Assembly (NCBI GenBank): GCA_020635695.1
Contig: JACJZH010000003.1
Location: 186,001-250,000, forward strand
Direction: 5' to 3'
DNA: 64,000 bases
Source of the DNA: Flavobacteriales bacterium
GTDB taxonomy: Bacteria; Bacteroidota; Bacteroidia; Flavobacteriales_F; PHOS-HE28
The position numbers and the translations under genes are program-made. The first letter of the stretch is position 1; each line of letters begins with the position of its first letter. Under the pieces are notes generated by a model. The model saw only the letters and a list, made by a program, of their open reading frames with translations. It searched no databases and was not told the origin of the DNA. This document shows, piece after piece, positions 1 through 7,430 of this stretch.

Positions 1-531
1 GGTGATGACCCCCGCGTCCAGGTCGCGGCCGAACGCCTTCCTGCTCAGGGACCGATAAGGCTCTTCATCCTTCAGGAGCAGGGCGGCCTCATGGATGTCG
101 AAGTCCATTTCCACCGGGTCATGGATGGGCGCCAGGACCTGCATCTCGAGGGTGGGTACGCCGCCATCCTTGAAGAAGGCGGGGTGGTGGGCCACATTGG
201 CGAGCGTGGGCGAGTTCCGCAGACCCGGACGTCCCTGCACTCCCAGGCTGATCGCGACCGTATCGCTGAAGGCGCGATCGGGGAAATGGCAGGACCCACA
301 GGATACCTCACCACCGCGTGACAGTCCGGGTTCGAAAAAGAGCGCCTTCCCGAGCTGTACGCTTTCAGTGGTCAAGGGTACCTCCTCGTTCATTGGAGGG
401 ACCGGGTGACCCGGTGGCACCTGCAGGGGGAACGGCGAGGTCGGGCCCGGCACTCCGTCCGTATCCCGTTGACAACCCGCCGCCAGCACCAGCAGGGCCG
501 CTCCAAATCCCAGGCTCACGCTCCTCCTCAT
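1..531 (-). CDS. Di-heme cytochrome c peroxidase, MbnH-like (3' end cut by window edge)
   Basis: Only the first 177 codons are in the window. The frame was read by reverse-complementing from the ATG at 531, which overlaps the stop of the upstream MbnP gene (ATGA). It starts with a lipoprotein-type signal ending in LAAGC (Cys20), so the enzyme is probably membrane-tethered outside the cytoplasm. Residues 59-90 match the opening of the CcpA/MauG family: LGKALFFEP, then a c-type heme site CGSCH (Cys78, Cys81, His82) followed by FPDRAFSD. The second heme site expected for the family would lie beyond the edge. In characterised MbnP/MbnH pairs the di-heme enzyme oxidises a tryptophan of its MbnP partner. 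The adjacent, overlapping mbnP-like gene is why I prefer MbnH over an ordinary hydrogen peroxide scavenger. Confidence 0.85.
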   Translation of the reverse strand, partial: MRRSVSLGFGAALLVLAAGCQRDTDGVPGPTSPFPLQVPPGHPVPPMNEEVPLTTESVQLGKALFFEPGLSRGGEVSCGSCHFPDRAFSDTVAISLGVQGRPGLRNSPTLANVAHHPAFFKDGGVPTLEMQVLAPIHDPVEMDFDIHEAALLLKDEEPYRSLSRKAFGRDLDAGVIT

Positions 532-1277
532 TCCAGCTCCAGCGCGTGCTTTACGTGCTCCATGAGCCGCAGGGCCACATCCACGTTGGACCCTCCATGG
601 AACTGGTTATCGATCGCCAGGTCGAGCGTGTCCGTTCCCGAATGGAAGAACCGGTCCACGTGCACCCTCAGCGTCGCTTGATGGGTCACTCCCTCCATGA
701 TCGTGATGGGGAGCAGTGATTGGACCTCCGCGAGCGTAAAGCAGGTATCCAGCCCGGCATGGATCGAGAACGTGGGCAGCACGTTCCCGGTCCCGTTGGG
801 GTCCGTGTCATAGCGACCATCGAAGATGATGAACCGGTAGCCCGTGGTCCAGGTCCAGTAGGTCCCATTGCTCAGGCTCAACGGATGTCCTTGTGGATAT
901 TGCGCGGGATCGGAGTTGTTCAGGTCTTCCGGGATGCCGATGCCGGTGAGCAGATGGGTGTAGGTCCCCCCTGGGACCGTGAACGAATAGGTGACGGGAC
1001 CACCCCCCAGGTCGACCAGGTCGATGTCGAGCAACTCCGCGGTGTCCGTGGCGGAGACCAATCGCATCTCCGACAGATAGGCCCTCAACTGGTCCACGAA
1101 CACGCGATAGTCGTTCACGTTGTGGTACTCCGTGTTGGTGGCGAAAGGTTGCCCCTCCCAATCCGCGATGATGGTCAGTTCCAGCTGACCGGGACCTGGT
1201 CCGGCAGGAGGCTTATAGCACCCCGAGAAGAGGATGGCGGCCGCCAGTACACTCAATGATGATCGCTTCCGGTCCAT
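528..1277 (-). CDS. MbnP family copper-binding lipoprotein
   Basis: A 249-residue predicted lipoprotein with a lipobox ending LFSGC (Cys20). The body looks like the MbnP family: a central YLSEMRLV strand (residues 67-74) and the family signature around residues 140-154, YWTWTTGYRFIIFDG. In studied members a tryptophan of this region is oxidised to kynurenine by the partner MbnH and contributes to metal binding; Trp141 and Trp143 are the candidates here. The gene is first in a two-gene unit with the di-heme peroxidase, with overlapping stop and start codons, so the proteins are probably made together. The N-terminal assignment is firm; the copper-binding role is inferred from the family. Confidence 0.8.
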   Translation of the reverse strand: MDRKRSSLSVLAAAILFSGCYKPPAGPGPGQLELTIIADWEGQPFATNTEYHNVNDYRVFVDQLRAYLSEMRLVSATDTAELLDIDLVDLGGGPVTYSFTVPGGTYTHLLTGIGIPEDLNNSDPAQYPQGHPLSLSNGTYWTWTTGYRFIIFDGRYDTDPNGTGNVLPTFSIHAGLDTCFTLAEVQSLLPITIMEGVTHQATLRVHVDRFFHSGTDTLDLAIDNQFHGGSNVDVALRLMEHVKHALELE

Positions 1278-1418
1278 GTGCGCGAAAATGACGTTCCATC
1301 CCTGAACACCGTTGTCCGATCCGGCGTTCGCAAGACCAACGGCTTATCCTGTGCAAGATACGGCAGCCGGCAGCCCGGACATGGTGACCACGCTCACCCT
1401 CAGGCTATCTTGCCGGGG

Positions 1419-4400
1419 ATGTTCACGGTGCTTCGCAGTTCGGCCGGCGCGGGCAAGACCCATGCCTTGGTGAAGGAGTACCTCAGGCATTGCCTGGACA
1501 CGGACCGCACCGATTCCTATCGCCAGGTCCTGGCGCTCACCTTCACGACAAAGGCGGCCGGAGAAATGCGGGAACGGGTGCTGAGCTACCTGCGCCACCT
1601 CTCAGCCGGACAAGGCGGCGGTACCGCCCTTGAGGATGTACGCCAGGTGCTGCTGGACCGCACCGGGATGAGCGGCGAGGAACTTCAGGAACGAGCACGG
1701 GCGGTCTTCTCCCACATGCTGCACCATTGGTCCGACGTATCGATCGGCACGATCGATGCCTTCACCCGCCGCCTGCTTCGCCCGTTCGCCAGGGACCTTC
1801 GTCTGGACCATGACCTGGAGATGAGCACGGAGGTGGCTGAACTGCTGGACAGGGCGGTCTTCTCCCTGCTGAACGAGGCGGGAACCTCTCCTGCGATGAC
1901 GCGACTCCTCACCAGGACCGCCTTGCGCATGGTGGAGGACGGATCACGCTGGCGGCCCGATGGACCTCTGCGACTCCTGGCCAATGAATTGCTCATGGAG
2001 CGCTCCGTTCGTCCATTGTCCGAACTATCCACGCTATCCCTGGAGGAAGTGCTTGAAGCGGAAGGGGCGATCAAGGCGGCCATCGATGGGTTCAGGCATC
2101 GCGTGCAGGAGCTTGGCCGGCGCGGTTCGACCCTGTTGAAGGAAGCGGGTCTGGACGCCTCCGACCTCTACCAAGGGGCCCGTGGGTTGCCGACGTTCCT
2201 GGGCATGTTGTCCAGCTATGAGGGGCGATACGTTCCACCGAACAGCTACGTCCAACGCATGCTCGATGGTGAGAAATGGCATTCGGGCAAAGCTTCCACC
2301 GAAGTCCAGGAGCGGAGCGAAGCGGTCCGCCCATTCCTCGTGTCCTGTTGCCTGGAAGCCCTCGCCTTGATCGAGGAAGGACATCAGGACGACCTGCTCG
2401 GACGCGCGGTCCTCAAGGACCTGATGCCCACGGCCGCCCTGCACGAGCTGAACGTTCATCTGGAACGCGGGAAGGCCGATGAAGGGGTGGTCTTCTTCAG
2501 CGATCTGACGCGAAGCGCCGCGCGACTCGTTCGTACGGAACCCGTCCCTTTCATCCATGAACGCATGGGGGAGCGCTATCAGCACTTCCTTCTCGATGAG
2601 TTCCAGGATACCTCGCTCATGCAATGGCAGGGACTGCTTCCGCTGGTCGACCACGCACTGGCATCGGGCGGTTCCGTGTTCCTGGTCGGGGATGGTAAAC
2701 AGGCGATCTACCGCTGGCGGAACGGGGAGGTACGCCAGTTCCTGGATCTGCCCCGGATCTTCGCCCCGGAGGGCCTTGCTGATGCACCGGCCGTGGAGCG
2801 AACGCTGATCCGTGAATTCAAGCCCCGCGAACCCCTGCACGCAAACTACCGCTCAGGCAGCGCCATCATCCGGTTCAACAATGACCTGTTCGCCGGGCTG
2901 GCAGGTTCCATGCTCCCTCCGGAACTGCAGACCGTCTATGCCGGGCATGAACAGTCAGCATCGAGGCAGGAGGAAGGTTCGGTGCGCGTGGACCGGCTTC
3001 CGGAGCGATCGCCCGACACGGACTCGACCTCCGAACGGGCCGACCGGATCGTCGGGTACGTTCAGGAAATGATCGCCCAGGGCCATGCACCTGGCGATAT
3101 CGCCATCCTGGTCAGGACAAGTGCGCAGGGAAAGGACGTGGCGAACTGGTTGATGAACGCCGGTATCGGGGTCGTGTCATCCGATGCGCTCCAGCTGGGG
3201 GGCGACCCCACCACGGAATTCGTGGTGGACCTGCTCCGGTGCCTGCAGGGACCCGACCAGCCGGCGGCCACGCGGGCACTTCAACAGTGGGCCCGGCTGA
3301 TGGCGACCGAGGAAGGAGTGGCCGTGGATCCCTTTGGACCGGACGAGCGCGACCCCTTGGTCCGGATCGAAGAGATCATCGGATCGATGGGCCTCAAGGA
3401 CCACCAGGCCGCTCCAGCGGACCTCATCCTGAGGATCTTGTCCGCCATGAACATCGACCCCGGAGCGGATGCCTATGCATTGACGTTGCTGGATGAGGCA
3501 CATGCCCATGCCGTGGGACATGGAGCCGACCTGTCCGGGTTCATCGCCCATTGGGACAGGAGCGGCGCCGGACGCGGCGTCGTTCCTCCTGAACATGGCC
3601 AGGCGGTCCGGATCATGACCATACACCGCTCCAAAGGCCTGCAGTTCCCGGTCGTCATCGTTCCCTTTCCGGAGGTGGGAAGAGCTTCCGGCAAGGACCT
3701 GCTGTGGGTGACTCCGGGGGAGACCGTCCCCGGCCTGCCAGCAGCCCTGGTGCGCATGCGGAAGGACCTGGCAGAGGTCGGCGTCCCGGAGGCCGTGGAA
3801 GAGCAGCATCTCCGCGCACTTGATGATCTGGACCTGCTCTATGTCGCATTCACCCGGGCGGAGGACGCCCTTTACGTGGTGTTGGACAACGGGCGCAGCG
3901 GTCTCTCCGCGGCCATTGCCGGCCTGCTGGGACCGTGGGAGGATGACCGCTATTCCCTGGGGTCGCTCCCTCCCGTGAAAAGGGCCGCTCCCGGACCCAC
4001 GGGCAGGGCATGGCCCGCCATGCGCTCCAGGGAATGGGATGCCACCCCACATTTCCGGACCGAAGCCCCTCCCGGCTGGAGCGCCCACTCTCCCGACCCG
4101 TTCCGATCACATGGCACCATGGTCCATGAACTCCTCGCTGAAGTGAGGACCCCGGAGGACCTGGACCGCGTGCTTGAACTGGCCACCAGGAGGAGGACCC
4201 TCTCCGTGGAAATGGCCGCGCAGTTGCACGAACAACTGGCACCCCAGTTGTCCGGCCCGGATCTCGCCCGCTTCTTCGGGAACGACCTCGCCGTGCGCAC
4301 CGAGGCGTCGATCATCCATCCGGACGGTGGCGTCCTTAGACCCGATCGCATCGTTCGGAAGGACGACCGCATCCGGTTGCTGGACATCAAGACCGGGGAC

Positions 4401-4532
4401 GTCCGTGGCGACCATCAGGACCAGATGAGGAGCTACATGGACGTCCTCCGGTCCACGGGCGAGACGGTGGAACTCGGTGCGCTCTGGTACGTGCGCACCG
4501 GTGAAGTGCACCTGGTGGAACCCATGGCATGA
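1419..4532 (+). CDS. addA: AddA-like UvrD-type helicase-nuclease
   Basis: A protein of about 1037 residues that unwinds and resects double-strand breaks for recombination, acting with an AddB partner. Superfamily 1 helicase motifs appear in order: Walker A SSAGAGKT (7-14), LTFTTKAAGEMRER, DEFQDT (393-398), GDGKQAIYRWR, motif V TIHRSKGLQFP (about 734) and motif VI YVAFTRAED (about 808). The C-terminus is a RecB-type nuclease with HGTMVHELL, RPDRIV and LLDIKTGD (about 988) and a QMRSYMD stretch. I chose the ATG at 1419 rather than the in-frame one at 1278, because the product then starts directly before Walker A as usual and a TATCTTG box ends 6 bases upstream. The stop overlaps the ElaA start (ATGA). 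Confidence 0.9.
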   Translation: MFTVLRSSAGAGKTHALVKEYLRHCLDTDRTDSYRQVLALTFTTKAAGEMRERVLSYLRHLSAGQGGGTALEDVRQVLLDRTGMSGEELQERARAVFSHMLHHWSDVSIGTIDAFTRRLLRPFARDLRLDHDLEMSTEVAELLDRAVFSLLNEAGTSPAMTRLLTRTALRMVEDGSRWRPDGPLRLLANELLMERSVRPLSELSTLSLEEVLEAEGAIKAAIDGFRHRVQELGRRGSTLLKEAGLDASDLYQGARGLPTFLGMLSSYEGRYVPPNSYVQRMLDGEKWHSGKASTEVQERSEAVRPFLVSCCLEALALIEEGHQDDLLGRAVLKDLMPTAALHELNVHLERGKADEGVVFFSDLTRSAARLVRTEPVPFIHERMGERYQHFLLDEFQDTSLMQWQGLLPLVDHALASGGSVFLVGDGKQAIYRWRNGEVRQFLDLPRIFAPEGLADAPAVERTLIREFKPREPLHANYRSGSAIIRFNNDLFAGLAGSMLPPELQTVYAGHEQSASRQEEGSVRVDRLPERSPDTDSTSERADRIVGYVQEMIAQGHAPGDIAILVRTSAQGKDVANWLMNAGIGVVSSDALQLGGDPTTEFVVDLLRCLQGPDQPAATRALQQWARLMATEEGVAVDPFGPDERDPLVRIEEIIGSMGLKDHQAAPADLILRILSAMNIDPGADAYALTLLDEAHAHAVGHGADLSGFIAHWDRSGAGRGVVPPEHGQAVRIMTIHRSKGLQFPVVIVPFPEVGRASGKDLLWVTPGETVPGLPAALVRMRKDLAEVGVPEAVEEQHLRALDDLDLLYVAFTRAEDALYVVLDNGRSGLSAAIAGLLGPWEDDRYSLGSLPPVKRAAPGPTGRAWPAMRSREWDATPHFRTEAPPGWSAHSPDPFRSHGTMVHELLAEVRTPEDLDRVLELATRRRTLSVEMAAQLHEQLAPQLSGPDLARFFGNDLAVRTEASIIHPDGGVLRPDRIVRKDDRIRLLDIKTGDVRGDHQDQMRSYMDVLRSTGETVELGALWYVRTGEVHLVEPMA

Positions 4533-4984
4533 CGATCCACTGGATATCGCGATCCTTCAAGGAACTGGACCTGGACCTGTTCCACGAGGTCCTGCGGTTG
4601 CGCACGGACGTGTTCGTGGTGGAGCAGCGATGCGCCTATGCCGAACTGGACGGGCAGGACCCCTCGGCATTGCACCTTGTGGGAAGGCTCTCGGACGGAT
4701 CGCTCGTGGCCTACGCACGGCTCCTTCCACCTCAGGAGGATGGCCACGTGCACATTGGCAGGGTGGTCGTCCGACCGGACCATCGGGGCCAGGGGCTGGG
4801 ACGCGAAACGATGAAGAGAAGCCTGGACCTGGCCGCTCGGGAATATCCGGACCGGAAAGTCTGCATCTCGGCCCAGGCGTACCTCCTGGAATTCTATGGG
4901 AGCCTGGGGTTCAGCGCCTGTTCATCCGTGTACGACTGGGATGGCATTCCACACGTGGACATGATCCTCAGCGGACCAGCGTAA
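4529..4984 (+). CDS. elaA: ElaA-type GNAT acetyltransferase
   Basis: A 151-residue single-domain GNAT enzyme of the ElaA family, which transfers acyl groups from acyl-CoA; the natural substrate of the family is not established. Family marks are the opening IHWISRSFKEL, the LRTDVFVVEQRCAY stretch (about 25-39) and the CoA loop HRGQGLGRETM. It ends in the usual LEFYGSLGF region. Its ATG overlaps the addA stop by 4 bases, so it is probably translated with addA, although no functional link is known. Its 3' end overlaps the converging gliding-type surface protein gene by 17 bases. Confidence 0.85.
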   Translation: MTIHWISRSFKELDLDLFHEVLRLRTDVFVVEQRCAYAELDGQDPSALHLVGRLSDGSLVAYARLLPPQEDGHVHIGRVVVRPDHRGQGLGRETMKRSLDLAAREYPDRKVCISAQAYLLEFYGSLGFSACSSVYDWDGIPHVDMILSGPA

Positions 4985-7085
4985 TGCTCCCAAGGACGTC
5001 CCTTGGCGCTGCTCCCAAGGCGCTGTAGCGTATCCGAAAGGCGTAAACGCCCGGGATCGCACCCTCACCGTCCCATCCCTTGGAAGGGTCATCGCTACGG
5101 AACAGTACCTGGCCCCATCGGTCGAACACCTCCAGGTCCCAGCCCTGAGCGCCAAGCACGCTGGGCAGAAAGACATCATTGATCCCATCCCCATCCGGGG
5201 TGAAGGCGTTCGGTACATACAGCAGCTCCTCCAGGACCTGCACGATACGGGCCGTGGTGTCCATGCAACCGAACGCCGAGGTCACCACCTGCAGGACCGT
5301 GAACTCCCCGCCATCACTGAACGTGTGCATCACCTGTGGCCCCTCGTAGGTGGTGCCGTCCAGCAGGTAGGTCCATGCAACGCCGCCCAAGGACCCGTCC
5401 AAGAGCGCCACGGTCGGGTCGAATACATTGGTGGTGGGAGGAAAGACCTCGAACGCGGCCTCCGGTACCGGGTGGACGGTGACCGCGGCTGGAACGGTCC
5501 AGGATACCGTATCCACGCAGCCGGAATCGGTACGCACGGTCAACCTCACGTCGTAGGAACCCGGCTGCAGGTACACGTGTTGGGGATCGGGGTCCGAGCT
5601 GACGGTCCCATCGCCGAGGTCCCAGGAGAAGAAGAGGGGCGTGTCCGACGTGGCCAGTTGCTGGAAGGATGTTCCGAAGGGCATGCATCCGCTTCCACCT
5701 CCTGAGAAGTCGACCGTGGGGTCGGCGAATACGGTGATGCTGTCCTCGAACACCTCCGTGCATCCAAGGTCCGTCACGGTGAGCGTGATCGGGTGGGACC
5801 CGGTACTGGAGAACGACGCCTGCACCGGATCACCGGTCAATTGTCCGGGTGCTCCTGCCGGCCCCAGGTCCCAGTCGATCACCGCGGAAGAGGTGAAGGA
5901 TCCGCTGGCATCCAGCTCGACGGGAAGGTCCGAGAAGCACAACGGCCCTGGATCGGCAAAGACCGGATCCAAAGGGGGGTACAGGGTGAAGGTCGAATAG
6001 GAGGTATCAGCACATGGCCAGCCCGGCTCGGCGATCAGCATGACGGTGTACGAGCCAGTGTCCTGGAACGTGTGGCTGGGAGCGAACAGGCTGGACGTAT
6101 CGGTGGAGATCAGAGGTTCCCCGAAATCCCAGAAGTAACTGCCACTGTTCACGCTCTGGTTCACGAAATCCACCGTGAGCCCGGCGCAGAAGGTCTGTTG
6201 CTGCTGGATGGACGAGACCAGGGTCACCTGGCATGGAACGACATCGAAACGCAGGTCACGCGTCACGGTGCTCAGGAGCGTCCCGTTCCGATACTCGCTG
6301 ACGCACAGACCCACCGCATAGGAACCGATCAGGTTGGGGGTCACCGTGAGCAGACCTGATACCGGGTCCAGCATCAACTGAGGACTCGCGTTCATCATCG
6401 CGTTCTGGGAGAAGCCGGCACCCCAGGCAATGGGCGTGTAGGGTGGGCCTCCGGGTGGCGAGGGTGTCGGGTCGGTCGAGGACCCTCCGTTCAACGGGGT
6501 GCAGAGCCCATAGACGAGCGAATCGCCATCGGCATCACTGGCGGAATGATCGAACACGAACGGCTCTCCCACGCACATCGCGATGGGCGGGTAATCGTTG
6601 AACACCGGGGAATCATTGGGACCCAGGGACGCCGGTGGAACCAGAATGGAGCAGGTCAGGCCCTGCGTGTTCGGTGCCTGGACGTTGACGGTGGCCGGGG
6701 TCCTGCAACACCGTTGATAGGCCAGCGAGAATCCCCCGGTCCCTGGAAGCTGTATGACCCCACTGTACGCTGCCCGTTCCACACAGATCGTCGGCGTCAC
6801 GCTCAGACACGGATTGTTCAGCTGCACCGGGACCGTGTCCGAGGTGGTGAAGGGAAAGAACTCCGAGAACAAATGGGCACCCTGATCGTCGAACACACCG
6901 ATCTCCACCTCCGTGTCGAAGCCCACGCCGTTCGTGTTCGTGGGTCCGCAATCCCGGTACAGGGTCAGGGTCACCAAGAGCTGGCCCGAACCCAGGTCCT
7001 CATAGGTCAGGTCCCCACCAACGATGTGCGTACCCAGCAGGGAGATGGGCACGGCCAGGAGAACCGCTGCAAGGAGTCCTTTCAT
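4968..7085 (-). CDS. PKD-repeat surface protein with gliding-motility (type B) C-terminal sorting domain
   Basis: A 705-residue exported protein. The signal peptide MKGLLAAVLLAVPISLLGTH leads into a domain common to large Bacteroidota adhesin-like proteins (GGDLTYEDLGSGQLLVTLTLY). Several PKD-like modules follow, recognisable by WDFGEP, WDLGPAG and SWDLGDGT. The last 90 or so residues are the gliding-motility-associated C-terminal domain: YVPNAFTPDGDGINDVF, EVFDRWGQVLF, GWDG, GVYAFRIRY. This domain directs export by the type IX system as a type B signal. There is no catalytic domain; the likely role is adhesion or structure at the cell surface. A TATCTTTTG stretch about 20 bases upstream resembles the -7 box with one extra T. 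Confidence 0.88.
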   Translation of the reverse strand: MKGLLAAVLLAVPISLLGTHIVGGDLTYEDLGSGQLLVTLTLYRDCGPTNTNGVGFDTEVEIGVFDDQGAHLFSEFFPFTTSDTVPVQLNNPCLSVTPTICVERAAYSGVIQLPGTGGFSLAYQRCCRTPATVNVQAPNTQGLTCSILVPPASLGPNDSPVFNDYPPIAMCVGEPFVFDHSASDADGDSLVYGLCTPLNGGSSTDPTPSPPGGPPYTPIAWGAGFSQNAMMNASPQLMLDPVSGLLTVTPNLIGSYAVGLCVSEYRNGTLLSTVTRDLRFDVVPCQVTLVSSIQQQQTFCAGLTVDFVNQSVNSGSYFWDFGEPLISTDTSSLFAPSHTFQDTGSYTVMLIAEPGWPCADTSYSTFTLYPPLDPVFADPGPLCFSDLPVELDASGSFTSSAVIDWDLGPAGAPGQLTGDPVQASFSSTGSHPITLTVTDLGCTEVFEDSITVFADPTVDFSGGGSGCMPFGTSFQQLATSDTPLFFSWDLGDGTVSSDPDPQHVYLQPGSYDVRLTVRTDSGCVDTVSWTVPAAVTVHPVPEAAFEVFPPTTNVFDPTVALLDGSLGGVAWTYLLDGTTYEGPQVMHTFSDGGEFTVLQVVTSAFGCMDTTARIVQVLEELLYVPNAFTPDGDGINDVFLPSVLGAQGWDLEVFDRWGQVLFRSDDPSKGWDGEGAIPGVYAFRIRYSALGAAPRDVLGSITLVR
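4990..5006. terminator. Small hairpin at the elaA / surface-protein junction
   Basis: A perfect 6-bp stem (CCAAGG with CCTTGG) and a 5-base loop start 6 bases after the elaA stop, inside the 3' end of the opposing gene. No U-rich tract follows, so this is at best a weak terminator or an RNA 3'-end stabiliser. It could be a chance palindrome. Confidence 0.25.
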
Positions 7086-7133
7086 GGTTCCTCAAGCCAA
7101 AAGATACGTGCAGATCGACCATTCCGGTCCAGG

Positions 7134-7412
7134 TCACCCTCCTTCCGCACCGTCAGGCCCCGCCAGACGCAGGACCTCCTCGAACTCGGATGCCTCGATG
7201 GGAAGATAGCGTTCGTCATCTCCATGAAAGAGGGATACGATCAGGAGCAACTCGGGATAGCTTCGGGCCCGTACCTCATGCACCACCCATCGCTTCCCCA
7301 CGCGTTGAAGCTCCGTGAACCGTTCCAAGGAATGGACGCGGTACAGATGCGTTCCGTTGGCCAGCTTCCTATGAAAAGGGAGATCGGAAGGCGAGGGGCG
7401 CCGAAGGTGCAT
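7134..7412 (-). CDS. Small uncharacterised protein, 92 residues
   Basis: Not recognised. The reading frame starts at ATG 7412 and fills the space between the surface-protein gene and addB. The product is charged and soluble-looking, without signal peptide or membrane segment. Two stretches look protein-like rather than random: THLYRVHSLERFTELQRVGK and the C-terminal RYLPIEASEFEEVLRLAG. Its start lies 18 bases from the divergent addB start, so the two may share a control region. The frame continues antisense into addB, but the part overlapping addB has the arginine- and proline-rich look of a shadow, so only this part is called. It could still be spurious. Confidence 0.55.
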   Translation of the reverse strand: MHLRRPSPSDLPFHRKLANGTHLYRVHSLERFTELQRVGKRWVVHEVRARSYPELLLIVSLFHGDDERYLPIEASEFEEVLRLAGPDGAEGG

Positions 7413-7430
7413 GGGCGCTAATTTCAGCAC

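Noticed and set aside
1278..1418. Longer N-terminus of AddA starting at 1278
   Set aside because: The extra 47 residues are unlike the family and run through a promoter-like box; the family normally begins just before Walker A.
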